Part shown: positions 1 through 9,597 of the stretch, one piece after another | Numbering within the stretch: the first letter of the stretch is position 1 | How the letters are laid out: each line of letters starts with the position of its first letter | Source of the DNA: Oceanobacillus neutriphilus | Lineage (GTDB): Bacteria; Bacillota; Bacilli; Bacillales; Amphibacillaceae | Length of the DNA: 47,421 bases | Assembly (NCBI RefSeq): GCF_014645515.1 | Contig: NZ_BMLW01000024.1 | Span: 1-47,421 of the forward strand | Reading direction: 5' to 3' | Program-made: the position numbers and the translations under genes | Notes under the pieces: model-generated | What the model was told of the DNA's origin: nothing | Databases searched by the model: none | What the model saw: only the letters and a program-made list of their open reading frames with translations

Positions 1-131
1 TTCTTTAGCTTTCAGAAGTCAACTTCTGACTTAAATATTTAAGAAAAACGAGGTGTTTTTCTTCTTTCGTACTGGTTGTTTTGTTCAGTTTTCAAAGAGC
101 AATTTCTTATTGCTTCGCTTCAATCAGCGAC
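1..131 (-). ncRNA. Leader region of an rRNA operon (16S lies left of the window)
   Basis: Read on the minus strand, this is the transcribed leader between the rrn promoters and a 16S gene that would begin beyond base 1. It contains the BoxA-like antitermination element GCTCTTTGAAAACTGAAC (inside 78-102), which is characteristic of Bacillus rRNA leaders, and a short GCAATAAGAAATTGC hairpin next to it. No mature rRNA sequence is inside the window. The position matches B. subtilis, where ygxA lies immediately upstream of an rRNA operon. Confidence 0.85.
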
Positions 132-137
132 TTTATT

Positions 138-167
138 AATATAACATAAATCCAAGTTTGTTGTCAA
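138..167 (-). promoter_or_regulatory. rrn P2 promoter
   Basis: Minus-strand sigma-A promoter with -35 TTGACA (162-167) and -10 TATATT (138-143), an 18-nt spacer. It is followed by GTCGCTGATTGAAGCGAAGC and the BoxA leader, as in Bacillus rRNA operons. Confidence 0.85.
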
Positions 168-222
168 CGTATTTTTTTATGTTTTATTAACTGAGCGCTT
201 GCTCGAATCAGCAACGAGATTA

Positions 223-251
223 ACTTTACCATGCTAAAATTAGAAAGTCAA
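223..251 (-). promoter_or_regulatory. rrn P1 promoter
   Basis: Second minus-strand sigma-A promoter, with -35 TTGACT (246-251), a 17-nt spacer and -10 TAAAGT (223-228). It lies 84 bp upstream of P2, the tandem arrangement usual for Bacillus rRNA operons. The initial transcribed stretches of P1 and P2 resemble each other (GCTGATTCGAGC versus GCTGATTGAAGC). Confidence 0.75.
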
Positions 252-587
252 CGATTATTTTAAAATTTATTAAAACCAAATTTCAGGCCCATTAGAGTTC
301 ACCTTGAAACAGCGCCTTAGGCAAAAGAAACTTAACAATGTAAAACATTGGTATATCAACTTTTCTTAAGCTTATGTACTTTATAGCAAGTATGAGGTAT
401 ACCATTTTAAAAACAAATTCTCTATGCACATCATAAAACAAAACTTCCTCCTAATGGAGTTTCAACTATTCCTTTCTCCAGAAAGTGAAATACAATTCTC
501 TACTATAATATATTTGCCTCCCTAAGCATCTTCTATAAGTAACAGCTGAAACCTGCTGAAGCTATAATAATATTATTACAAAGCAGA
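252..587. other. Intergenic region, no gene seen
   Basis: AT-rich spacer between the rrn P1 promoter and the ygxA terminator. I see no ORF with a ribosome binding site and no conserved structure here. Confidence 0.6.
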
Positions 588-651
588 AACCAAAAATTAC
601 TTATTCTACAATTCATCAAAAATTGCAGGATAAGTAATTGGTTTTTTCACC
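588..651. terminator. Terminator after ygxA
   Basis: Long imperfect hairpin pairing AAACCAAAAATTACTTATTC with its complement ending GTAATTGGTTTTTT. The best T-run is on the plus strand, but the hairpin sits just 3' of ygxA on the minus strand and would insulate it from the rrn promoters. Confidence 0.6.
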
Positions 652-676
652 ATAGCTTCCGTTTCGGATACGATTA

Positions 677-1558
677 TCATACTTCTTCTATTTCCTTCAC
701 CTTGTACATTCTTTGAAATACATCCGGATTTTTAGTAGGAACCAGTTTCATATCAATAATATCCTTTTCTTCTAGATAAGATACAATTGCATGTAAATCT
801 AAGGTATAGTGTTCTATCTCGGGTAAAGCTTTAATAGAAGCATATGACCAATAATCATCTTCTTTACTTAATAAATTTAGCAGATGCGCCGAGGCAGACT
901 CTGCTTTATTCAGCATGACAAAATCCATTGCAATCAGCATTAATTCAATTCTCTTTTCTAAATTCTCTGTGCTGTCCATTAATTTTTCATATAGCTTGTA
1001 TACTTCCAAATCAATGCTCTTCACCTGATTCCACACAGTTACCTCCGGATAATAGCCTTGATCAACAACAGATAACCTTGCTAAATAGTGTAAGGCATTT
1101 AAAATCTTACTGTAGGAATCCATTACCTCTTTTGCTTCATATAATGCTTTTCCTTCACTAAAATTTTTCAACAGCTTTCCGAAATCAATTATCTTTCTAA
1201 GTGTACGTTTATCCTCCGGGAACGATTGAAGCTCATCTTTTAATCCCTTTATAAACTCATTTCTGTCATAGGCTTTTCTTCCATAGATAACCCATTCCGC
1301 TGCACGCCTGTAACCGCTAGTGTCAATCCAATCCATCAGAATCGATTTCGTTACAATATGCATCGCTACTGTCTGGTCATTTACCTCATAATGCTTCACA
1401 AACCAATCCACTTCTTGTTTTTCGACAATTATCAGTAAAATACTATCAAATGAATCCGTAATTGGATGGTCAAATTGCGTTTTCTCCACTATAAGTATTC
1501 CTAACGTATTTGGATTACTCGCATGCTCTTGATAAATCATTCTTTGAAAATTTTCCAT
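677..1558 (-). CDS. ygxA: Nucleotidyltransferase-like protein YgxA
   Basis: A 293-residue soluble protein matching the YgxA family of Bacillaceae in length, in residue pattern (start MENFQRMIYQEHASNPNTLG) and in place, directly upstream of an rRNA operon and next to ygzB/perR. The family is annotated as nucleotidyltransferase-like with a substrate-binding domain. I do not see a clear GS..D.D catalytic motif, so activity is not assured and the biological role is unknown. The start ATG has GGGAGG about 11 nt upstream. It is transcribed alone toward the rrn operon and is followed by a hairpin at 588-651. Confidence 0.8.
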   Translation of the reverse strand: MENFQRMIYQEHASNPNTLGILIVEKTQFDHPITDSFDSILLIIVEKQEVDWFVKHYEVNDQTVAMHIVTKSILMDWIDTSGYRRAAEWVIYGRKAYDRNEFIKGLKDELQSFPEDKRTLRKIIDFGKLLKNFSEGKALYEAKEVMDSYSKILNALHYLARLSVVDQGYYPEVTVWNQVKSIDLEVYKLYEKLMDSTENLEKRIELMLIAMDFVMLNKAESASAHLLNLLSKEDDYWSYASIKALPEIEHYTLDLHAIVSYLEEKDIIDMKLVPTKNPDVFQRMYKVKEIEEV

Positions 1559-1804
1559 GTTAACAGTTGCCTCCCTGTTTTTCCTCTAATTAAACATAAT
1601 TCTATATATACTTTTAAAAAACCTTTTTTGAGCTATAGGAAAGTATAAAATTTCACTGTGGGATAGTCATCGTAATCCCATATCTGTCCAAGATAAGTGT
1701 CCAATCCCATGCCTTTTTTTAGGCTTGGATTGCAAAGTTTTCTTTAATATTCATTCTTCTAATATTCTATGATATACTAAATTTGAATCTTAAGGGGGAT
1801 TTAA

Positions 1805-2176
1805 ATGGCACAACAAATAACTTACTCAAGTAAAATAAATAAAATCCGTACCTTTGCCTTAATCCTTGTGTTCGCTGGTATCTTAGTAATGTATGGCGGA
1901 ATTATGGTTCGCCGAATTGAATGGTTAATGCTTATCCTGTTTATAATAGGTGTACTGATGATTGTACTTAGCTGTGTTGTATACATATGGATTGGCACCT
2001 TATCTTTAAGAGCAGTTCCTGTTATATGTCCAAACTGTGAAAAACCTACAAAAATGCTGGGCCGGGTAGATGCCTGCATGCACTGCAAAGAACCGCTGAC
2101 ATTAGATAAGAATTTAGAAGGCAAGGAATTCGATGAACGGTATAATAATCGCAAATTCCGTGAAGATAATAAATAA
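1805..2176 (+). CDS. ygzB: YgzB family membrane protein (UPF0295)
   Basis: 123 residues with two hydrophobic segments near residues 15-34 and 38-62, then a cytoplasmic tail carrying two Cys-x2-Cys pairs (CPNCEK and CMHCKE). The pairs suggest a small zinc ribbon. Length, two membrane helices and location between ygxA and perR all fit YgzB. Function is unknown. The start ATG follows AAGGGGGA at 8 nt. It is convergent with perR, with terminators for both between them. Confidence 0.85.
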   Translation: MAQQITYSSKINKIRTFALILVFAGILVMYGGIMVRRIEWLMLILFIIGVLMIVLSCVVYIWIGTLSLRAVPVICPNCEKPTKMLGRVDACMHCKEPLTLDKNLEGKEFDERYNNRKFREDNK

Positions 2177-2179
2177 TTA

Positions 2180-2233
2180 AAAGCACCATGCCTGCGTGAA
2201 ACAGATGCTCACTTCAGGTATGATGCTTTTTTT
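2180..2233 (+). terminator. Terminator of ygzB
   Basis: Hairpin AAAGCACCATGCCTG / CAGGTATGATGCTTT with few mismatches, followed by seven T residues, immediately 3' of the ygzB stop codon. Confidence 0.8.
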
Positions 2234-2347
2234 AATAATTGGAAGGCTTGTGCTCACTTGTTCTTTCATAAGTTCGAAGTTTTTAATGCTATATTTACAC
2301 TCGATATATAGTTCATAGAAGAACCTAAGATCTTAAACTTCTGCAAT

Positions 2348-2404
2348 AAAAAATGACTGAAAATAGTATACAAGCCTTAGTAAATACTATCTCCAGTCAT
2401 TTTT
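2348..2404 (-). terminator. Terminator of perR
   Basis: Hairpin built on AAAAATGACTG...CAGTCATTTTTT with an inner ATAGTAT/ATACTAT stem. It is T-rich on the minus strand and lies just 3' of perR. Confidence 0.85.
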
Positions 2405-2421
2405 GCATATTTATAAGTTTC

Positions 2422-2862
2422 TTATTTTGCTGCATGCTGTTCCTTGCAGGCATTGCATATACCATAAACTTCCAGACGATGATGACTGACATCAAAACCT
2501 GTTACCTGCTCTGCAAGCGATTCTACTTCATCTAATGAAGGATAATGAAAATCAACAATCTTTCCACACTGATTACAAATGATATGATAATGATCTGATG
2601 TATTACAATCAAATCTGCTTGAGGAATCTCCATAAGTGAGCTCTCTGACCAATCCGATATCTTTTAACACACGCAAATTATTATATACTGTTGCGACACT
2701 CATATTTGGAAATTTTCCTTCAAGTGCTTTATATATATCATCCGCAGTCGGGTGAACCATTGAATTAAGCAAATATTCCAGTACGGCGTGTCGTTGTGGT
2801 GTAATGCGGACGCCTGACTGCTTTAATGTATCAATTGCCTGCCGTAATTTATCTTCAGACAC
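2422..2862 (-). CDS. perR: Peroxide-responsive repressor PerR (Fur family)
   Basis: Metal-dependent transcriptional repressor that senses H2O2 by metal-catalysed histidine oxidation. The GTG start at 2862 is preferred over the in-frame TTG at 2883 because AGAGAGGTG lies just upstream. With that start every known B. subtilis PerR residue keeps its number: H37, D85, H91, H93 and D104 of the regulatory metal site, and C96, C99, C136, C139 of the structural zinc site. D85 distinguishes PerR from Fur. The protein is 146 residues against 145 in B. subtilis. A PerR-type box lies in its own promoter (2901-2915), so autoregulation is likely. It is downstream of the cobalamin adenosyltransferase and bcp genes on the same strand but has its own promoter and terminator. 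Confidence 0.97.
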   Translation of the reverse strand: MSEDKLRQAIDTLKQSGVRITPQRHAVLEYLLNSMVHPTADDIYKALEGKFPNMSVATVYNNLRVLKDIGLVRELTYGDSSSRFDCNTSDHYHIICNQCGKIVDFHYPSLDEVESLAEQVTGFDVSHHRLEVYGICNACKEQHAAK

Positions 2863-2900
2863 CCTAAACACCTCTCTTCCCAATTAATAAAATTATTAGA

Positions 2901-2915
2901 TTATAATTCTTATAA
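2901..2915. promoter_or_regulatory. PerR box (operator) of perR
   Basis: TTATAATTCTTATAA matches the 7-1-7 PerR consensus TTATAATnATTATAA with one mismatch. It lies just downstream of the perR -10 element, where binding would block transcription. Confidence 0.85.
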
Positions 2916-2917
2916 TT

Positions 2918-2946
2918 AGTTTATCGCCCTGTGTGCATAATGTCAA
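2918..2946 (-). promoter_or_regulatory. perR promoter
   Basis: Minus-strand -35 TTGACA (2941-2946), a 17-nt spacer and -10 TAAACT (2918-2923). The predicted start falls inside the PerR box. A second TATAAT (2900-2905) overlaps the box itself and is an alternative -10. Confidence 0.65.
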
Positions 2947-2960
2947 TTAATTCACGTAAA

Positions 2961-3518
2961 TCAAACATCAGCGTGGAGATGCTTTTCTTCTCCCTCTAAT
3001 TGCTGGTTTACATACCTGGCAGCAACAAATAAATAATCTGATAACCGGTTCAAATAACCGAGAACGAGCTTATTCTCTACTTCATCTTCCAACCCAACTG
3101 TTAAACGCTCTGCCCGTCTGGCCACTGTACGAGCATGATGCAAAGCACTGGCTGCCCGATGGCCTGACGGAAGAATAAAATTCTTCAACGGTTCAAGTGA
3201 TTTATCCCATTCATCAATTTGTTTTTCCATCTCATCAATATGCTTCTGCTCAAGCTTCCAATAAACTTCTTTATCTTTTGGTGTGGATAATTCAGCACCA
3301 ACATGAAAAAGGATTGTCTGTACACGTTGTAACTGATCAAGAAACGCAAGCTTACCGTCCCAATTTGTTTCTTCTATATAACTTGCTGCCAGTCCAATAC
3401 TTGAATTCACTTCATCACAGGTCCCATACGCTTCTACTCTTAAATGATTTTTTGGTACACGCTGACCATAAACCAGCGATGTCTGTCCTTTATCTCCAGA
3501 CCTTGTATAGATTCGCAC
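2961..3518 (-). CDS. Cob(I)alamin adenosyltransferase, PduO type
   Basis: 185 residues matching the PduO/MMAB-type ATP:corrinoid adenosyltransferases, called YvqK in B. subtilis. The enzyme transfers the adenosyl group of ATP to cob(I)alamin to make coenzyme B12. The N-terminal ATP-binding loop TRSGDKGQTS and the helix ARTVARRAERL are the family signatures. The start is GTG, with TTGGGGATG about 9 nt upstream. It follows bcp by 27 nt, so bcp and this gene may be co-transcribed toward perR. No other cobalamin gene is in the window, which suggests salvage rather than a synthesis locus. Confidence 0.93.
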   Translation of the reverse strand: MRIYTRSGDKGQTSLVYGQRVPKNHLRVEAYGTCDEVNSSIGLAASYIEETNWDGKLAFLDQLQRVQTILFHVGAELSTPKDKEVYWKLEQKHIDEMEKQIDEWDKSLEPLKNFILPSGHRAASALHHARTVARRAERLTVGLEDEVENKLVLGYLNRLSDYLFVAARYVNQQLEGEEKHLHADV

Positions 3519-3545
3519 GCTATTTCATCCCCAATCCTGAAATAC

Positions 3546-4019
3546 TTAGTCCTCACTATTTTCCTTTATATAATTTAAAGCATCCAGCACATGATCTTTC
3601 ACTTGGACTTTTCGATACTCTTTGACAAGATTTCCTTCTTTATCAAGAATAAATGTGGAACGTTCAATACCATAGTATTCTTTTCCAAAGTTTTTCTTCA
3701 GCTTCCATACATCAAATTGATCGGCTACCTGGTGATCCTCATCTGAAAGTAAAGTAAATGGCAAATCATGCTTGTCTATAAATTTTTGATGACGGGCTTC
3801 CGGATCTGGACTAATGCCTATTATCACCGCATCCAATTCAGCAAAGCTTTCATGATGATCTCTGAAGTCACATGCTTCTGTCGTGCACCCGGGGGTCATA
3901 TCCTTTGGATAAAAATATAAAACAACGTACTTTCCTTTAAAATCAGATAAGCTGACTTTTTCTCCATCCTGATTTGGTAATGTAAAATCATTTACTTTTG
4001 TTCCTAATTCAATTGACAT
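3546..4019 (-). CDS. bcp: Thioredoxin-dependent thiol peroxidase, BCP/PrxQ type
   Basis: 157-residue peroxiredoxin that reduces hydroperoxides using thioredoxin. The active-site stretch TPGCTTEAC places the peroxidatic cysteine at residue 45 and the resolving cysteine at 50, the spacing typical of atypical two-cysteine BCP enzymes. Length is standard. The gene corresponds to ygaF of B. subtilis and keeps that position near perR, which suits a role in peroxide defence. I see no separate PerR box directly upstream of it. Confidence 0.95.
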   Translation of the reverse strand: MSIELGTKVNDFTLPNQDGEKVSLSDFKGKYVVLYFYPKDMTPGCTTEACDFRDHHESFAELDAVIIGISPDPEARHQKFIDKHDLPFTLLSDEDHQVADQFDVWKLKKNFGKEYYGIERSTFILDKEGNLVKEYRKVQVKDHVLDALNYIKENSED

Positions 4020-4081
4020 CTAATCCCTCCATTTAATGAATCCTGCTTCTCTCTTAAATATAGCATATCACTGGATCAGAT

Positions 4082-4516
4082 TCATTTATCATTGTCTCTG
4101 CTGCTGATTTGTACCACTTTCAATACAAAAGCAGCCGGCAGAATATATCCAATCAAGGCTTCAGAAATTGCAATAATTCTGCCGATACCAACCGGCGCCA
4201 GATCACCATAGCCAAGTGTCAGTATAGTTACGCCGCTAAAATAAATGGAATGGACAACGGATCCCCATATAGTTACCTCTCTGAGTTCTCCATGCTCAAC
4301 GATTACAATCCCTTGAAATGATAAAATAAAATAGACCAGACCATAACCAACCATTGTAATGCAATATACAACAAGCATTGCTATAAAAATTTCTAAAGAA
4401 AAATGTCCTTCCTTCATTTGTATACGTGAATGAATTGATTTATATTGAATAAAATCATAGATGCTTTTGCCGATTAAAACCATAACCAGGATAAAGAATA
4501 TCCAAGGGATAGCCAT
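4082..4516 (-). CDS. Two-TM potassium channel-like protein
   Basis: 144 residues when started at the ATG at 4516, which has GGAAGGAG 8 nt upstream; an in-frame extension to 4576 has no such site. Hydrophobic helices lie near residues 2-20 and 45-70, then a pore loop with the selectivity-filter sequence TLGYGD (about residues 102-107), then a last helix. This is the ion-transport-2 fold of small K+ channels. No RCK/TrkA-N cytoplasmic gating domain is present, so how it gates is unclear. It lies 62 nt upstream of bcp on the same strand. Confidence 0.85.
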   Translation of the reverse strand: MAIPWIFFILVMVLIGKSIYDFIQYKSIHSRIQMKEGHFSLEIFIAMLVVYCITMVGYGLVYFILSFQGIVIVEHGELREVTIWGSVVHSIYFSGVTILTLGYGDLAPVGIGRIIAISEALIGYILPAAFVLKVVQISSRDNDK

Positions 4517-4868
4517 TTCTTTTACTCCTTCCAAGATATCTTTTCTGTCCCAAACACAGGAGTTAACATGAGTCACTCTGCGGCGAAGCTGACTTTGAGA
4601 TTGCCAAGCTGACGGGTGCAGACAGAGCTAAGGCCGAACCATTCGAAAACGTGCCCGGATCTCTACTTTTTTAAACGGCCGCTCTTCGCTTTCTATATGT
4701 ATATGCACAAAAGGAAACAGTTTGTACAAGTTTTCCATCCAATTTTTTGTTATATTAGTAATTAGGGTAAAAACAAACAGAAAAAAATTGGTTTTACCTT
4801 TTTTAGATGAACTTGTTAGGTAACGTACAAATACCTTACAGGTTGGGTAGAATGAGGAGGAAAACAAA
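4517..4868. other. Intergenic region between channel gene and hemL
   Basis: About 350 bp separating divergent genes. The left half is unusually GC-rich (4575-4690) and the right half AT-rich. A plus-strand TAGAAT at 4852 could be the hemL -10, with only a poor -35. GAGGAGG precedes the hemL ATG. No gene is convincing here. Confidence 0.5.
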
Positions 4869-6167
4869 ATGAAATTTACAAATTCTGAAAAGCTGCATGA
4901 GGAAGCTTTACAACATATTGTCGGCGGAGTTAATTCTCCTTCCCGCTCCTATAAAGCTGTAGGCGGAGGATCTCCTGTATATATGAAAAGAGGTCAGGGA
5001 GCCTATTTCTGGGATGTCGATGATAATAAATATATTGACTATTTAGCTGCATACGGACCAATCATAACTGGTCATGCACATCCACATATTGCAAAGGCTA
5101 TTGCTGAGGCAGCAACAACCGGGGTCCTTTATGGAACACCAACTGAACTCGAAAACACATTCGCAAAAATGTTAAAAGAAGCAATGCCTTCCTTGGAAAA
5201 AGTCCGTTTTAATAATTCAGGTACAGAAGCAGTGATGACTACTATCCGTGTAGCTCGCGCTTATACAAACCGGACGAAAATCATCAAATTTGCCGGATGC
5301 TATCATGGACACTTTGATGCTGTATTGGTTGAGGCGGGATCTGGACCATCTACACTGGGAACACCAGATTCAGCAGGTGTTCCTGCTTCCAGTGCTGCAG
5401 AGGTGATCACTGTTCCTTTTAATAATTTAGATGCCTTTAAAGAAGCATTAAAGGCCTGGGAAGGTGAAATAGCAGCTGTAATTGTTGAACCGATTGTAGG
5501 CAACTTCGGAATTGTAGAGCCTTTTGAAGGATATTTAGAAGAAGTCAATGAGCTTACTCACCGCGCTGGCGCACTCGTCATTTATGATGAAGTTATTACC
5601 GCATTCCGTTTCACTTATGGCAGTGCCCAGCAGCTCTATAATATTGAGCCTGACTTAACAGCAATGGGTAAAATTATTGGCGGCGGTCTGCCAATCGGCG
5701 CTTACGGCGGTCGAAAGGATATCATGGAACAGGTTGCACCGCTCGGACCAGCTTACCAGGCAGGAACCATGTCGGGAAATCCCGCTTCTATGGCTGCAGG
5801 TATTGCCTGCTTAGAGGTATTAAAAGAAGATGGTGTTTATGAAGAATTAGAACGTCTTGGAAAACGTCTGGAAGAAGGTATTCTGGAAAAAGCAGAAGAA
5901 AATGATATTCATATTACAGTTAATCGCCTTCGCGGAGCTCTCACTGTATACTTTGGAGTCGATAAAGTCACAAACTACAGAGAGGCCGAAGCTTCAGATG
6001 GAGAGGCCTTCGCAACATTCTTCCAGCTTATGCTGAGAGAAGGCATTAACCTGGCACCTTCTAAATACGAAGCCTGGTTCTTAACAACAGAACATACAGA
6101 TTCTGATATTGAAAATACGATTGATGCGGTTGGCCGTGTATTTGCGAAAATGGCTGAAAATCAATAA
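4869..6167 (+). CDS. gsaB: Glutamate-1-semialdehyde 2,1-aminomutase (GsaB/HemL)
   Basis: 432-residue class-III aminotransferase-fold enzyme that isomerises glutamate-1-semialdehyde to 5-aminolevulinate for haem and other tetrapyrroles. The PLP-binding lysine is K268 in [11 protein letters not shown]. Other signatures are NNSGTEA (PLP phosphate), GCYHGH and the YDEVITAFR segment. B. subtilis has two paralogues, hemL in the hem operon and gsaB next to ygaD. Synteny here says gsaB. It has its own plus-strand unit, a strong RBS (GAGGAGG) and a terminator at 6186-6236. Confidence 0.95.
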   Translation: MKFTNSEKLHEEALQHIVGGVNSPSRSYKAVGGGSPVYMKRGQGAYFWDVDDNKYIDYLAAYGPIITGHAHPHIAKAIAEAATTGVLYGTPTELENTFAKMLKEAMPSLEKVRFNNSGTEAVMTTIRVARAYTNRTKIIKFAGCYHGHFDAVLVEAGSGPSTLGTPDSAGVPASSAAEVITVPFNNLDAFKEALKAWEGEIAAVIVEPIVGNFGIVEPFEGYLEEVNELTHRAGALVIYDEVITAFRFTYGSAQQLYNIEPDLTAMGKIIGGGLPIGAYGGRKDIMEQVAPLGPAYQAGTMSGNPASMAAGIACLEVLKEDGVYEELERLGKRLEEGILEKAEENDIHITVNRLRGALTVYFGVDKVTNYREAEASDGEAFATFFQLMLREGINLAPSKYEAWFLTTEHTDSDIENTIDAVGRVFAKMAENQ

Positions 6168-6185
6168 TTTAGAAGCTCAATATAA

Positions 6186-6236
6186 AAAAGCTTTTCCCGG
6201 TGCATATTAAAATGTCTCCAGGAAAAGCCTTTTTTA
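6186..6236. terminator. Bidirectional terminator between gsaB and an acetyltransferase gene
   Basis: AAAAAGCTTTTCCCGG pairs with CCAGGAAAAGCCTTTTTT. There is an A-run on one side and a T-run on the other, and the two flanking genes converge on it. Confidence 0.85.
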
Positions 6237-6244
6237 TTATCCGA

Positions 6245-6760
6245 TTAAATTAAGGAAATCCAAAACCTTCTTGTTATACCTCCTTCCTCATTTTTATAGA
6301 GAGCTATCTCCCCTCCCCCGCATTTTATAATAACTTTTGCAGAGAAATGATTTTTTTGATTACAGGTTATAAGAGCTTCATGAACTTGCATCTTTTTTAA
6401 ATAAGCTAAAGAATGCTCCAATATGGTTGTCGCATATCCTTTATTTCGTTCATTTGGCGCTACCCCGTAGCCTATATGTCCGCCAACTTCTTTTAATCCT
6501 TCATTTAACTCATGTCTAATATTAGAAGCACCAACAATCTCGTCTCCTATAAAGAGAAAAAAAGTAGAGTTAGGGACAAAACCAGGATTGAAATCAGCTT
6601 GTTTACTTGAGGAAAGATATTTAATAAATTGCTGATAATTTTTATAGCGCTTTATTTCCGTGGCTGTTGGAATTACAGCTTCTTCTTGTAAATACCATTG
6701 ATTGATATAACGGAAAAAAGCTGCTTCATCTTCTGATTTCAACTCTCGAAAAATTTGCAT
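6245..6760 (-). CDS. GNAT family N-acetyltransferase
   Basis: 171 residues with the GNAT acetyl-CoA-binding core GGHIGYGVAPNERNKGYAT (motif A, about residues 92-110), then a helix and the FSAKVIIKCGG motif-B region. The substrate cannot be read from the sequence. The ATG at 6760 follows GGGAGG at 6 nt. A monocistronic minus-strand gene between gsaB and the ABC exporter, not part of the B. subtilis order at this place, so it may be a lineage insertion. Confidence 0.85.
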   Translation of the reverse strand: MQIFRELKSEDEAAFFRYINQWYLQEEAVIPTATEIKRYKNYQQFIKYLSSSKQADFNPGFVPNSTFFLFIGDEIVGASNIRHELNEGLKEVGGHIGYGVAPNERNKGYATTILEHSLAYLKKMQVHEALITCNQKNHFSAKVIIKCGGGEIALYKNEEGGITRRFWISLI

Positions 6761-6785
6761 CAAAATCCTCCCTTTTCGTTTTATA

Positions 6786-6826
6786 TAAAAAAGAGGAAAA
6801 GAGAGAGCCTCTCCCTATTCCTCCAA
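6786..6826 (-). terminator. Terminator of the ABC exporter gene
   Basis: Imperfect hairpin GAGGAATAGGGAGAG / CTCTCTTTTCCTC followed by six T residues on the minus strand, overlapping the end of the coding region. Confidence 0.55.
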
Positions 6827-8563
6827 ATTCTGAATCTGATACAAATCATAATAATGTCCACGGAGCCGCATTAATTCTTCATGCGATCCTATTTCTACAA
6901 TTTCTCCGTTTTCAACGACAACAATACGATTGGCATGGGTAATTGTTGCCAGACGGTGAGCAACAATAAAGGTTGTCCGATCAGAAGCAAGCTTTTCCAA
7001 AGTTTCCTGAATAAGGTGCTCACTTTCTAAATCCAGGGCGGATGTTGCTTCATCAAAAATCAAGATTGGCGGATTTTTTAAGAATACGCGTGCAATTGCA
7101 ATTCGCTGCTTCTGTCCACCTGATAATTTCACACCGCGTTCTCCAACCATCGTTTCGTAACCCTCCGGCATTTCACTAATAAAATCATGGGCATTTGCTG
7201 CTTTTGCTGCACTGATAACTTCCTCATCCGTTGCATCCGGATTACCCATGCGAATATTTGTGGCAATCGATTCGGAGAACAGAATATTATCCTGAAGCAC
7301 CATTCCAATATTGTCCCGCAGTGAACGTGCTTTCATATCCCTTAAATCCATTCCATCAATTTCAATGGATCCACCGGTCACATCATAGAAACGGGGGATC
7401 AGACTGATTAATGTTGATTTTCCTCCTCCGCTCATCCCGACAAAGGCAATAGTTTCTCCTTTTTGAACATGGAGATCAATATCCTTGAGCACAGACTCCG
7501 TTTCTTCATCGTATTGAAAAGAGACTTGATTAAAGGTTACTTTTCCCTGCAATCGTCCAGGATCAACTGCATCTTTTTTATCGGTAATGTCATAAGGCTC
7601 ATTCATTAATTCAAACACCCGGTCAATAGACGCTATCGATTGTACTAAAGTTGTAGAAGAGTTAATAAGCCGGCGCAACGGACTGTACACCCGCTCCATA
7701 TATCCGACAAAGGCAACCATCGTACCAAGAGATGTATTGCCCATAACGACCTGATAACCTGCAAAAGCAATAACCAATAACGGTGCTAAGTCAGTAATTG
7801 TATTTGTCACCGCAAAAGTTCTGGCATTCCAATCTGTATGCTTCAAAGCCCGATCCAGAAAATGGCTGTTTCTTTTTTCAAACTGCTCATCCTCATAATC
7901 CTCCAGCGCAAAGCTTCTTGTAACTGGCACGCCTTGGATACGCTCGTGTAAATGCCCCTGCACTTCCGCTAAGGCTTGTGATCTTTCTCTTGTTAACCGC
8001 CGCAAACGTCCAAAAAAGTACTTCACTGAAATCCCGAATAACGGGAATAAAATAATCGATACAAAGGTAAGCGGTACATCCATTGTAAACATAATAATAA
8101 TTGCTATTAAAATGGTTGTTACGTCCAGCCAGATATTCATCAGTCCTGTCATAACAAAGTTTTTCGTTTGCTCCACATCATTTATCACTCTGGAAATGAT
8201 TTCGCCTGTTTTTGTCTGAGAATAAAATTTCAGACTTAATTTTTGAAGGTGATCAAATAATTTTCCTCTAATATCAAATAAAATTTTATTTCCGACCCAT
8301 TGAGCCAAATATTGCCGAATATACTCAACCGGCGGCCGGACAATTAAAAATACGACAAAAGAAATACCCATTAGCCAGAATAAGCGTGTTATCTTTTCAG
8401 ACTGGGTGAAGTCCTCTACCGTAATAATATCATCAATAACAAATTTCAAAATTAACGGCATCATTAATGGGATACCAAATTTAATAACCCCGATAAGTAA
8501 TGTCCATATTATTTTCCATTTATATGGTTTTACGAATTGCATATACTGCTTAATACTGCTCAT
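6815..8563 (-). CDS. ygaD: ABC exporter, YgaD type (fused permease-ATPase)
   Basis: 582-residue half-transporter. An N-terminal six-helix exporter domain (about residues 15-310) is fused to a nucleotide-binding domain. The NBD shows Walker [10 protein letters not shown] (about 375), signature LSGGQKQR, Walker [13 protein letters not shown] and the H-loop AHRLAT. It should work as a homodimer in the membrane, in the multidrug/lipid exporter class. The true substrate is unknown. Position between gsaB and ygaC equals that of B. subtilis ygaD. ATG at 8563 follows GAGGAAG. Confidence 0.93.
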   Translation of the reverse strand: MSSIKQYMQFVKPYKWKIIWTLLIGVIKFGIPLMMPLILKFVIDDIITVEDFTQSEKITRLFWLMGISFVVFLIVRPPVEYIRQYLAQWVGNKILFDIRGKLFDHLQKLSLKFYSQTKTGEIISRVINDVEQTKNFVMTGLMNIWLDVTTILIAIIIMFTMDVPLTFVSIILFPLFGISVKYFFGRLRRLTRERSQALAEVQGHLHERIQGVPVTRSFALEDYEDEQFEKRNSHFLDRALKHTDWNARTFAVTNTITDLAPLLVIAFAGYQVVMGNTSLGTMVAFVGYMERVYSPLRRLINSSTTLVQSIASIDRVFELMNEPYDITDKKDAVDPGRLQGKVTFNQVSFQYDEETESVLKDIDLHVQKGETIAFVGMSGGGKSTLISLIPRFYDVTGGSIEIDGMDLRDMKARSLRDNIGMVLQDNILFSESIATNIRMGNPDATDEEVISAAKAANAHDFISEMPEGYETMVGERGVKLSGGQKQRIAIARVFLKNPPILIFDEATSALDLESEHLIQETLEKLASDRTTFIVAHRLATITHANRIVVVENGEIVEIGSHEELMRLRGHYYDLYQIQNLEE

Positions 8564-8640
8564 TTATCATCTTCCTCTGCTTGAAAGGTATTACGGAATA
8601 TGTTCGTCATTTCACATCCATTCTCTAAAATGCAATATAA

Positions 8641-8672
8641 AAATCCTTGCCACTCCATCTCGTAACAAGGAT
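8641..8672 (-). terminator. Terminator of ygaC
   Basis: Hairpin ATCCTTG / CAAGGAT followed on the minus strand by TTTTTA, 70 bp 3' of the ygaC stop codon. Confidence 0.6.
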
Positions 8673-8740
8673 ACCCTTTTATTCATTCTAATTGCAATCA
8701 AATCGCTCTGAAGTTTTTACGCAGCTCTATCTTCTTCAGC

Positions 8741-9274
8741 TTAGTGATATGTTAAATACATTTCATACCAATCATCAACGAATCCAGGCGAGAACGGACC
8801 TTTCCCCTGACGAATCCAATGAATTAAGATATCTAACTGCTGGTAAAGAATGCTGTCAATTTCTTCCGGATAATGCATTAAAGCTTTATTTTCTTCATAT
8901 TCATCTTCATCAAGTAAATGAAAAGTCATATCTGGAAATACCTTCACGTCCAGATCATAGTCAATATACTTCAAAGCCTCATCTTTTTCATCATAGACAA
9001 ACGGGGAACTGAGATTACAGTAATAGTGTATTCCATCATCCCGGAGCATTCCGATAATATTAAACCAGTGTTTCGCATCGAAATAACAAATTGCAGGCTC
9101 TCTTGTCATCCATGAATGACCATCACTTTCAATAACCTTTGTCCGATCGTTTGCTCCAATTATAATGCTTTCCGTACCTTTTAATACCACACTATTTTTC
9201 CAGACTCTATGAAGTTGTCCACTATGCTTATAACTTTGTATCATCATTTTCGAACCAGCGTTTGGAGAAACCAT
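8741..9274 (-). CDS. ygaC: YgaC, DUF402 nucleoside tri/diphosphatase
   Basis: 177 residues that fit the UPF0374/DUF402 family (YgaC of B. subtilis; a staphylococcal member has been characterised as a nucleoside tri- and diphosphatase). Recognisable blocks are [34 protein letters not shown] and [12 protein letters not shown], where conserved acidic residues bind metal. The first ATG is kept because the N-terminus aligns with YgaC from its start. Upstream of ygaD with a terminator between, so it is a separate unit. Confidence 0.9.
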   Translation of the reverse strand: MVSPNAGSKMMIQSYKHSGQLHRVWKNSVVLKGTESIIIGANDRTKVIESDGHSWMTREPAICYFDAKHWFNIIGMLRDDGIHYYCNLSSPFVYDEKDEALKYIDYDLDVKVFPDMTFHLLDEDEYEENKALMHYPEEIDSILYQQLDILIHWIRQGKGPFSPGFVDDWYEMYLTYH

Positions 9275-9597
9275 CCAAAATCTCCCTCTCCATTTTCATA
9301 CAGTGATTTATGTATTATATTTTATTATAAGCCTTCAGCTTCAAAAGTTAAAGGATAAGTCCTTTTTAATTGAAATGCTGCTGTTTATTACAATCATTCT
9401 TTAAGGATGTATAATTATAAAGATGCTGTTTTTTTGATGTTACAGCAGTTGATAACCGCCGTCCATGAAATGTTTGATACAGGAAATCGTTCTTGTCTAT
9501 ATCCATTATTAATGAATTTGCATAAAATATTCATATGTTCAAATGGATACCCAAATTTCGGAGATAACTTTTATAAACAGGCATTTATTAAATGATT

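Noticed and set aside
4628..4867. 79-residue minus-strand frame upstream of hemL
   Set aside because: It runs through the hemL RBS and promoter region, has no RBS of its own, and its composition is erratic.
9407..9595. 62-residue plus-strand frame between ygaC and the spore-protein gene
   Set aside because: TTAAGG abuts the ATG with no proper spacing, the sequence matches no family I know, and it ends at a terminator already explained by the spore-protein gene.
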